Shown here: positions 56,522 to 64,000 of the stretch, piece by piece
Numbering within the stretch: the first letter of the stretch is position 1
Layout of the letters: every line of letters begins with the position of its first letter
Assembly (NCBI RefSeq): GCF_001704415.2
Contig: NC_030816.1
Span: 75,285,713 to 75,349,712 of the forward strand
DNA: 64,000 nucleotides
Reading direction: 5' to 3'
DNA from: Capra hircus
Lineage: Eukaryota > Chordata > Mammalia > Artiodactyla > Bovidae
Made by a program: the position numbers and the translations under genes
Notes under the pieces: generated by a model
Database searches by the model: none
Told to the model about the DNA's origin: nothing
The model's input: only the letters and a program-made list of their open reading frames with translations

Positions 56522-57754
56522 ACCATCATCACTTTTAATTCCTGGCATGAATATGTTTAGCATTTTATTGGGAATCTACTGGAAGGATTATTTATTCCAA
56601 CACCATTGTATTCAAAAGGCATAGTCAACTTCTTCAAGGTATTTGTGAATTCGTTTTATTCCTAAAACATATTTGGAGGTGTACTTTTAAATGAAAAATT
56701 ATGCAGGTGGAAATCAGTGTATTTGAAACCGGGCACGAGGGCATGCTAAAAAGAAGGGACAGTCTTCCACACCTGCGTTGTGGCTACAGCAGAGGAAGCC
56801 ATCAGAAACAGGGCTGCGTTCTTGTTCTCTCTCTGAGAAGCATGAAAACACTGACGTGTACTGTGGTTGTGAACCATTTTCCATGGAAATGACATTAAAA
56901 AATTAGTCCTGATAAATGTTAGAATTGCATTATTGTTTAGGGCACTAAAGTCACAAAAACATCATTGCCACCTGGGTCCGAGGAGTTCAGAATGACATTT
57001 GACAGCTAGTTTGGCGCTTCCTCCCATGAATTAATGTAAGAAAAAGGACTCTTCCATTAGATTGAGGTCATTTAATAGTTGGACTTAGAGCTTAAAAGAG
57101 TATAACCTTTATGATGAAATTAGATGCTTTTATAATTTGATAACTAGAAAGGAGACATTCAGGGACCACGTGGGGCTAAGAACCTCCTCTCACAGCATAT
57201 GGATGTTGCCCATTTAGTGGTCACTTCTTTCCTTTCATCCTGTGTAAGAAATGTGACTCCTGGTGGTTTTATCCTATGCTTCCTATCAGAAGCTTGAAGG
57301 CCTCCTAATGCCTGGTGACAGGGAGGAACTGGGAGCTGATAGATTATTACAGAATCACATGATGTAAGCAGAAGAGACAGTGGACGTTGGGTCATTTTAT
57401 TGTTCCCTGGGATGCGAATCCCTGCCTTTCTGAGCATTGGGTCCTCCAGGGGCTCAAGGGCTGTTAGGCAAAGGACCCAAAGCCTCGATCTCCAGGAAAC
57501 TGATATCCAGTTACTGGTTCCCAGCACTGCCCTGCAGCTTTGCAGGAAATCAGTACCGTTCTTCTGCTGAATCCAAAATGATGGGCCCACCCCTGATGTC
57601 CTACCTTGTACCACCCAGTGCCTGAACCATAGCTGGTTGTTAGTGAGCCTCAGGACACAGCAGTGTAGTCCTACAGGGACCATCTAGGGCAAAGAGTGAA
57701 AAGAAAGATCTCTTCTCTCTGCAGGAGCTCTTCACCTTCTCGACACCTACCTGC

Positions 57755-57895
57755 ACTCTCCATCTCTCCCTTTGGCCAGCGAGTGCCTTCCATCAGAGAA
57801 TGATGTCTTGTTTGTCTTTGTATCCCTGTACAGATGGCACAGGATCTGTCACAAAATTGACCCTAAGTAAAAATCTCTGAAATGAATAAATATGT
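57755..57895. repeat. possible L2 3' end
   Basis: The order tttgtctttgtatccctgta, agatggcacaggatctgtca, gaatgaaataaat-like end (aaatgaataaata) resembles the 'atccccag...cagtgcctggcac...gaatgaatgaa' end of L2. Confidence 0.4.
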
Positions 57896-57957
57896 TTCTC
57901 ACTCTATCTTTAGCTCTATCACTTAGAGTCAAGGAATTCTGTATTACTAGTGTTACT

Positions 57958-58173
57958 TTCTGCTTTTCGGATGGCTCAGTAGTAAAGAACGCACCTGCCA
58001 AGCAGGAGATATGGGTTCAGTCCCTGGTTTGGGAAGATCTCTTGAAGAAGGAGATGGCAACCCACTCTAGTATTCTCGTCTAGGAAATCCCAAGGACAGA
58101 GGAGCCTGGTGGGCTACAGTCCATGGTGTTGCAAAAAAAGTCGGACACACTTGACTTAGCGACTGAACAACAA
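57958..58173 (+). mobile_element. Bov-tA SINE with exact 9-bp target-site duplication
   Basis: Plus-strand copy from ttctgcttttcggatggctc to ttagcgactgaacaaca. Exact flanks agtgttact at 57949-57957 and 58174-58182. Confidence 0.92.
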
Positions 58174-59129
58174 AGTGTTACTATCTAGTATGCACCTTTC
58201 TTGTGTATCAGAATTTAATCTTCACATTTCTTGGCTTATGTATCACTGTCATTTCACTTGTGTCTTTCCACGGACATCAAAAGCTTGACGGACCGTGAGA
58301 CGTCCTGCTCTGCTAGGGCCATGCCAAACACACAGGGGGTTCTGATTCCCACTGATTATAGCTGATCATGTTAACTTTTTTTTTTTTCTGTTTCTTTTCT
58401 TTTCTTGGGTTATTTGTGTTCTCTTTGCTAAATAAATCCAGCTGAATTTCCAATAAAAAAGATCACTTTGTATATGCTTCACATGAGAGTAGGAAATCCT
58501 TTTACTTTATATGATTCTGCACCATTGGTCTTGGGAATAAGTGCTAGCTAGTGGTGATATGGAGAGGCATTCCTTTCTGAGTATAGGGCACTGTGCCTTA
58601 AAGTCATAGAGAGATTTCCTTGTGCTTGGTGAGGGTTGCTTGGATGTCCTTATGGCTCTGTGGTAATGAGTGTGTATCCATCAATGTGTGAGAGAGAGGA
58701 GGATTGTACATAGAGAAAGAGCCGACATGTAACAAGTCAGGGAACAATGGAGGCAGACGAGGTGAGCAGGTCGGCTCGTGCTTTGTGTATGAAAGGAAAC
58801 GTTCGCGTTGTTTATCCCACAGATGATATTAGTCCCCAGATATGCGATTCCCATCACCATTTTTGTCAGCACCGTATTAAACATTTAGTAAGTTGGATCT
58901 AAGTTGTCAGTGTGGGCCGCCTGCTATTTGATGCCATATGAATTATTAGTAAAGTCTGTGTCCTTCTGTCTTTGATTCCTGGCATTGTACATTTGGTTTT
59001 CACAAAACAAAGTGTGAACCAGTGCCATTCAGACAAGCCAGTGAAAAGTGTAAAGAGAATTGATACCTACTCTCACCATCATTGACTTCTCCCCCTAAAT
59101 TCTACTTGATTTATTTTAGAGGTGTTTTT

Positions 59130-59720
59130 TTTTTTCTGGTGGTAAAATATAAAATTATCATTTTAATTACTCATAAGTGTGGTATTCGTGGCATTAAGTG
59201 TACAATATATAGTTATACCAACAACACTAACTATACCCAAAATCTTTTTATCATCCTCAACAAAAACTCATTTCCTAAATAGTAACTCCCCACCTCCCTT
59301 CATTCCCTGTTGATCACCATTCTGTTCTGTCTCTATAAACAATTTGCCTGTTCTAAGAGACCCGTTCAAGTGGAATCATACTGTATCCAGTTTATTTCAT
59401 TTTGCATGTATTTTCCCTGTTCATCCATGTTATAGCATGAGGTGTCAAATATTCACTTATTTTATGGCTGTGTGGCGTTCCATTGTCCATCTGTACCGCA
59501 TGGTATGAGTGGATAAAACTGGATCAAATGGTTGAGTGGATAAAATTGGATTCACTCATCTGTCAGTGGACACTTCTTGGCTGTTGTGAATAAATGCTGC
59601 TATGATCATGGGTGTGCAATACTTGCTTCCAGTTCTGTTGGAAGTGGTGGGTCATATGGTCATGTAGTGTTCACCATTAGAGGGACTTAATTGTCTTCTT
59701 CTTTGGCCTCGTGCTTCATT
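59130..59720 (-). mobile_element. old L1 3' region
   Basis: Minus-strand series typical of L1M 3' ends: caagtggaatcatactgtat, ttccctgttcatccatgtta, tggctgtgtggcgttccatt, gaataaatgctgctatgatc, atgggtgtgcaatacttgct. A short stretch gagtggataaaactggat is locally duplicated at about 59508-59553. Confidence 0.8.
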
Positions 59721-60021
59721 TTGGAAAAAAAAAAAAAAAGGACACTGCTTCAGAAATGCCTTCCCTTACTGCCTGGTAAAAATGGCACGCCACCCTGACC
59801 CCTGCCCCAACACAGGCTCTCTTTTCCCCTCCTTGATTTGCTTAAGCTGGGAGACCGCTAGTTTCTTTGAGCCCTTTCTGTGTCCTCCCACAGGATCCTC
59901 TGCTTAAGAAGTCATACCATGTTTCTTGCTCTTTACTACCTCCCCAGCATCCAGAACCGCTCCAGATACGCACTGGAGAGCCAGTTCCTACTTGTTTATC
60001 CTCTATTCTCTTCTCTTTCAG

Positions 60022-60098
60022 TTGTGGATACCAATGACCGATTTCTACGGAAAATAACCGTCGGGCAGGCGAGCACAGAGAAGGGCTGTTCCCGGCAG
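60022..60098 (+). CDS. MTHFD1L: MTHFD1L exon (in-window exon 16)
   Basis: The 77-bp exon runs from phase 1 to phase 0: TT completes Val 499, then VDTNDRFLRKITVGQASTEK and GCSRQ (residues 500-524). Acceptor ctctttcag, donor gtaagg. NDRFLRKIT.GQ..TEKG is conserved in the ligase family. The first residue reads Val where MTHFD1 and human MTHFD1L (recalled) have Leu, and GCSR replaces the more usual GH.R; both are mild. Confidence 0.97.
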
Positions 60099-60769
60099 GT
60101 AAGGTAGCGCTTTCTCTACGGCTCTGCTCTTGCCTTTTCCCTGCCCCGGAGCTGGTTCTCTGCATTTCTCTTCTCATTCCTGCACCTGCAGAGGCCAGTG
60201 GGTTCCCCTACATGTTTCCAGTCCCTCAGCAAGACTGGGAAAGGATCAGGAGGCGGAAGCTCTTGAATATTATCTCACCACCCTTTTCCTGTGTGATTTT
60301 AGTTGTATTTCTGCTAGAAGCCATTCAGGGTGTCCCTTGAATATACTTTCTAACATGTTTTACTGTCAGCCTACCGAGTTAGTGCATAACAACTGAAAAA
60401 TGGAAGTCTCAGACGTATTATTCACGTTTCATAAACCAAAGAACAAACACCCAGTTATTTGGCTTAATAGCCTGAGAAGTCGTTAAGAATAATGTCCTAT
60501 TATCCAAACCCAGAAAATGGGAAAGATAAATTACAATGCTCATCCTCATTTTAATAGGACTCTGGTGTGAAGCAACGGTGCTTAGGGAATATAAATCCAT
60601 TCCATGATTTTTCATCCAGGCACAGCAGGCCTCTAAATTATTATTTTTTGTAGTAAACTTTATACCTTAAGATAGCTTTAGATTCGTGGCTTTTCCATTA
60701 TGCTGCACATTTTCTGTGCTTATTTTTGTACTGTATCTTGGCACTAGAGAGATGCAGGATAAACAATGG

Positions 60770-60935
60770 CTGTGATCTGATGCTCACTTGGTGCCTTGGA
60801 TTGGTAAGCCCATTACATGCATGATGAGCACATTTAGTTTGTAAGTGTAGTTTGCAGATGAGAAAAGTTGGCATATTGTATTAGGTAACTTGTCTAAGAT
60901 TCTATTCTATATTGCTTTATGCACACATATTTTTA
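60770..60935 (-). repeat. possible MIR
   Basis: gtagtttgcagatgagaaaa and gtaacttgtctaagattcta fit the minus-strand MIR core weakly. Confidence 0.4.
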
Positions 60936-61124
60936 AATTATAAAGGATTATATTTAAGAACTTTAACTGATTTTTTTTAACCTTAAGCTATTTTAACCTT
61001 GAAACATATTTTTATGTCAATAAAGGTAGATCTAGGTCATCATTTTTTAATGGCTATATAACATCACATTTTGTAGATGTTCCATAACTGGATTCAACCA
61101 GTTCACTGTTAGTGTAACTTGGGG

Positions 61125-61202
61125 TGTTGGGCTAAAATAAATAAGCTGTAACTGTAACATACATGTACACGTATGTTACAGCTTATTTATTTTATCCCAA
61201 CA
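61125..61202. repeat. 78-bp near-perfect palindrome
   Basis: Left outer arm tgttgggctaaaataaataa+gctgtaac (61125-61152) pairs with 61175-61202 (gttacagcttatttatttta+tcccaaca) with one mismatch. An inner tgtaacatac (61153-61162) also pairs exactly with gtatgttaca (61171-61180), because six bases (tgtaac) are repeated in the left arm. Loop 61163-61170. Confidence 0.95.
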
Positions 61203-61207
61203 TAAAA

Positions 61208-61757
61208 TACATGACCCCTTCATGGATCATGGTGAAGGGACTTGCGTAACAATGAAACTATGAGCCATGCCATGCAGGGCCACCCAAGATAGATAGGTCA
61301 TAGTGAAGAGTTCTAATAAAACATGGTCCCTTGGAGAGGGGAATGGCAAACCACTCCAATATTCTTGCCAGGAGAACCCCATAAACAGTACGAAAAAAGC
61401 AAAGAGATATGACACTGGAAGATGAGCCCCACAGGTCGAAAGGGGTCCAGTATGCTACTAGAGAAGAGCAGAGGGCAATTACGAATAGCTCCCGAAAGAA
61501 TGAAGTGGCTGGGCCAAAGTGGAAACAACACTCAGTTGTGGATATGTCTGGTGGTGAAAGTAAAGTCTGGTGTTGTAAAGAACAATACTGTATAGGAACC
61601 TGGAATGTTAGGTCCATGAATCAAGGTAAATTGAAAGTGGTCAGGGAGGAGATGGCAAGAGTGAACATTGACATCTTAGGAATCAGTTAACTAAAATGGA
61701 CAGGAATGGGTGAATTTAATTAAGATGACCGTTATATCTACTACTGTTGTGTCATCT
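61208..61757 (+). mobile_element. BovB LINE, 5' part including start of endonuclease domain
   Basis: Plus strand: gtgaagggacttgcgtaaca, gccacccaagatagataggt, then ORF2 N-terminus. The frame at 61409-61690 reads ...CIGTWNVRSMNQGKLKVVRE and EMARVNIDILGIS, the first strand of the APE-type endonuclease, then stops; DDRYIYYC follows in another frame. The only BovB endonuclease fragment in the window. Confidence 0.88.
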
Positions 61758-61904
61758 CCTGTACAACATAATATCATTAAGGCCGGGATCTTGAGGATGT
61801 TGTTTGACAGCCCCTTGTTTTGTAGGTTACCTTGTGTATTGTACTTACTGCACTTCTTCCATTAAGATCAGATCTATTGTTAGTAAGTACTAAGGGTATA
61901 TTCC

Positions 61905-62157
61905 CTGGAAGGAATGATTCTGAAGCTGATGCTCCAATACTTTGGCCACCTGATGTGAAGAGTTGACTCATTGGAAAAGACCTTGATTTTGGCTAGAGGA
62001 GAAGGGGGGCGACAGGATGAGATGTTTAGATAGCATCACTGAGTCAATGGACTTGAATCTGAGCAAACTCCAGGAGACGGTGAGGGACGGGAAGCCTGCT
62101 GGGCTGCAATCCATGGGGTCATAAAGAGTCAGACGTGACTTAGTGACTGAACAACAA
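61905..62157 (+). mobile_element. BovB LINE, 3' end (same locus as 61208-61757)
   Basis: Resumes at ggaaggaatgattctgaagc, passes gccacctgatgtgaagagtt, catcactgagtcaatggact and gggaagcctgctgggctgca, and ends gtgactgaacaacaacatac. The RT domain is missing between this and 61757; about 147 bp of other sequence fill the gap. Confidence 0.88.
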
Positions 62158-63791
62158 CATACACACATATTTGTGTAATCCTGCCTGACGATATCCTTAT
62201 GACAAATTTCCAGATCCATAACTGCAGAATCAGAGGATACAGATTTAAATGTTGGTGTGCATTTCCCCATCACATTCCAGGAAAGCTATGTCAGTTCACA
62301 TCCTTGCCAACATGGCTTTTTGTCTTTTGTGTAAACATGTGATACACAATAAGGATATCTCATTTATACCTTAATGTGATTTGGAAATATTTTATTTGCA
62401 AAACAGAAACAAGTAGCCCTCTAATAGCTACACTATTTGGGCATAAAATGAGTAACTATTCTTATATTGATTCTTGCTTCGTTTTTGATTGTGCTTGAGA
62501 TACAAAATTCTGAAATTGTAACAATTACAATTGAAGAACCTATAGGAGCGTTATATATTCCACTTATTACTTAAACAGTTCATATTTTAAGGATATTTTG
62601 AACCTTGGTTTTTGTACAGAAAGTCTCATTATTTTTAGTCTTTTTTCATATGCACTGTTTTTAATAGAATGGAGGTATAGAAAATCCTAAATTTCATACA
62701 ATGAAAAACCACTTATGTTTGGAATGGCTTATATTGAGAATGTAATAATTGAATATAGATCCATTTGACTCTCAGGTAATATGTTTTTGCTAAATCAATG
62801 ACTACTGAAGTCTCAACCAGGAAGTAGCCAGAAAGCTCCTTCTTTCCTTCATTTCCTCTTCTGTTGGTGACCGAAATGGACAATAAAATATCTCCTTCAG
62901 TGATCCTGCCAGGGTGCAGCTATTTTCTATGTAAGACTGAACTTGTCTGGCTCCCACGCCCCTGGGGACGGAGGGTAATGAAGTGGCTTTGTCCAGTGGC
63001 TGAATTAGGAGGAGGAAGAGGGCGATCATTCCTTGTGTTCTTGTTGGATTGTGTCCAGGGTGGAATCAGAGCCAGGGGAGGGAATAGGAAGGCCCAGGAG
63101 CATTTCTCAGAAATTGACCACTCTCCACGTTTGTGGCTGAACGGTTCACCATTTGAGGTGGACAGCTCAGAATGGATTCCACATCACCTCGTGACTGGGG
63201 AGTGGGCGTGGAGAACATAAGTTGGGGGCCTTCTCACTGCTGTGCCAAGCTCTAAGTCTACAAAACTGGCTTCAGACCATCTTCTTTCACAGTTTGCTGC
63301 TCATGTCTTAATGGAGCAAACACATGCAGCCCCCTCGACACACAGAAGTGACAGAGAGGGTAGTGGGCCAACTCTCTTTATTTTGCCAACACATTGAATT
63401 CTGCTTCATTTCACACTCAGTGCCCCAAGTTGGGGACTCAGGAACAAACCCTCCCCAAATGGTCCCTGTCTTTGTGGCACTACAGTTCAGCAGTGGAGAT
63501 CTGCATCCATCAGACCATCACATTAACAATTACAAGCCTGAGACGTGCCTCAAAAGCACATCTCATAGTGCCGCGAGCTGGTGTTATGGAGGGGCTTGGC
63601 AAGCCCTGTTCTGCTCAGGAGAGCAAATAAAGAAAGAGCACTAAGCCCAGGACTGTGCAATTGCTGGAAATTTGTGCATCTGAGAATGGACTTTCGAGGA
63701 CTGAACCCCAGGCCTGCAAGACCTGAGTGCTGCAATATAGCACTCCATGGAAACGGTCCACTGACCAGGACCTCGACGTTTGTTGTTTCAG

Positions 63792-63932
63792 GCGCAGTTT
63801 GACATCGCAGTGGCCAGTGAAATCATGGCAGTGCTGGCTCTGACCGACAGCCTGGCGGACATGAAGGAGCGGCTGGGAAGAATGGTGGTGGCCAGTGACA
63901 AAAATGGGCAGCCTGTGACAGCAGACGACTTG
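63792..63932 (+). CDS. MTHFD1L: MTHFD1L exon (in-window exon 17, last in window)
   Basis: The 141-bp phase 0/0 exon encodes AQFDIAVASEIMAVLALTDS, LADMKERLGRMVVASDKNGQ, PVTADDL (residues 525-571). Acceptor ttgtttcag, donor gtatgt. FDI.VASEIMAVLALT.SL.DM.ERLGRMVVAS is a hallmark block of the ligase domain. The reading frame continues into an exon outside the window; the protein's remaining ligase part, roughly 380-400 residues by the family length, is not here. Confidence 0.98.
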
Positions 63933-64000
63933 GTATGTCCATCCCAGCTCGAGGTCCCTGACCTTCCCGACCCAGGGACCGAACCTGGGTCTCCCGAATT
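63933..64000 (-). mobile_element. intron start with Bov-tA SINE cut by window end
   Basis: From about 63952 the sequence is a minus-strand Bov-tA head region (cttcccgacccagggaccga, acctgggtctccc), running off the end. It begins within roughly 20-30 bp of the exon's donor site and its 3' part is missing. Confidence 0.65.

Larger units (their letters stand above)
53916..60021 (+). other. MTHFD1L: intron 15 (6,106 bp)
   Basis: Holds MIRs, an inverted L1 with an internal Bov-tA (54774-55273), a Bov-A2 half, a CHR SINE, a Bov-tA, an L2-like end and an old L1 (59130-59720). Nothing recognised in 53916-54529, 55290-55694, 56522-57754 and 58183-59129. A 174-codon minus-strand ORF at 57159-57683 has no recognisable domain. 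Confidence 0.82.
60990..62400 (-). mobile_element. degenerate L1 3' region, two pieces around a BovB
   Basis: Left piece 60990-61124: catcattttttaatggctat, aacatcacattttgtagatg, ttccataactggattcaacc, agttcactgttagtgtaact. Right piece 62160-62400: acaaatttccagatccataa, aatcagaggatacagattta, catccttgccaacatggctt. Both are the reversed L1M 3' region in the same orientation, so the BovB landed in it. Confidence 0.55.
60099..63791 (+). other. MTHFD1L: intron 16 (3,693 bp)
   Basis: Holds an old L1 interrupted by a 78-bp palindrome and a BovB (60990-62400). Nothing recognised in 60099-60769 or 62401-63780, the latter being 1.4 kb with no young repeat. Confidence 0.82.
1..64000 (+). other. MTHFD1L: MTHFD1L gene body, internal portion (17 coding exons)
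   Basis: Seventeen blocks, each with AG before and GT after, join without any frame break into 571 codons that read as mitochondrial monofunctional C1-tetrahydrofolate synthase. The enzyme interconverts formate + THF + ATP and 10-formyl-THF; in mitochondria it mainly releases formate for export to cytosolic purine, thymidylate and methyl synthesis. The cytosolic paralogue MTHFD1 is excluded: the catalytic Tyr and Lys of the dehydrogenase/cyclohydrolase domain are replaced, and the linker is the Arg-rich sequence specific to MTHFD1L. Start codon, mitochondrial leader and promoter lie upstream of the window; the C-terminal part of the ligase domain and the 3' UTR lie downstream. Residue numbers below count from the first complete codon (GAA at 2522). 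Confidence 0.96.

Noticed and set aside
1..64000. CRISPR-like arrays of regularly spaced repeats
   Set aside because: Recurring 15-25-base blocks are dispersed SINE copies in both orientations, not a direct array; the host is a mammal.
1..64000. tRNA genes suggested by gttcgatccctggg motifs
   Set aside because: These are B-box remnants in tRNA-Glu-derived SINEs; none folds into an intact tRNA by inspection.

Overview
The window is a piece of ruminant (most likely bovid) nuclear DNA lying inside one large gene, MTHFD1L, transcribed on the + strand. Two independent signs support this. First, seventeen short blocks bounded by AG...GT splice sites join into one open reading frame of 571 codons plus one leading base that reads as the mitochondrial C1-tetrahydrofolate synthase-like protein. 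Second, the introns are full of repeats restricted to or typical of ruminants: about two dozen Bov-tA/Bov-A2 SINEs, nine loci of the BovB (RTE) LINE, and older CHR-type tRNA-Glu SINEs. I cannot tell cattle from sheep, goat or buffalo by eye.

Layout: 1-2520 is the end of an upstream intron. The exons are 2521-2605, 3999-4049, 4144-4197, 7081-7205, 9532-9632, 11315-11451, 26882-26993, 33009-33097, 33381-33478, 36191-36364, 44065-44201, 46516-46562, 50841-50948, 51783-51857, 53813-53915, 60022-60098 and 63792-63932. The first nine (residues 1-283 of the in-window peptide) encode the former dehydrogenase/cyclohydrolase domain, which in this paralogue has lost its catalytic Tyr and Lys, and the Arg-rich linker. 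The last eight encode the start and middle of the formate-tetrahydrofolate ligase domain, including the ATP-binding PLGEGKST loop (44078-44101) and the GVKGGAAGGGY signature across the 44201/46516 junction. The mitochondrial leader and first coding exon(s) lie upstream of the window and the C-terminal half lies downstream.

The protein acts in mitochondria with SHMT2 and MTHFD2/MTHFD2L: it converts 10-formyl-THF to formate and THF with ATP formation, and so exports one-carbon units to the cytosol (established knowledge of the family). There is no second functional protein gene, RNA gene or CRISPR array that I can support. The only other gene-derived sequence is a broken processed copy of RPL10 (10840-11230).

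No new molecular system was found; this is ordinary mammalian intronic DNA. The most interesting structures are local: an L1 3' end with a twin-priming 5' inversion later hit by a Bov-tA (54758-55289), a 78-bp near-perfect palindrome next to a BovB copy (61125-61202), a pair of similar unassigned blocks 2.5 kb apart (about 27990-28210 and 30520-30745), an internally deleted BovB (61208-62157), a TATG microsatellite between exact 21-bp direct repeats (13311-13399), and several nested insertions with readable target-site duplications. Family names for repeats come from recognising their sequence, not from a database search; ends without stated target-site duplications are approximate.
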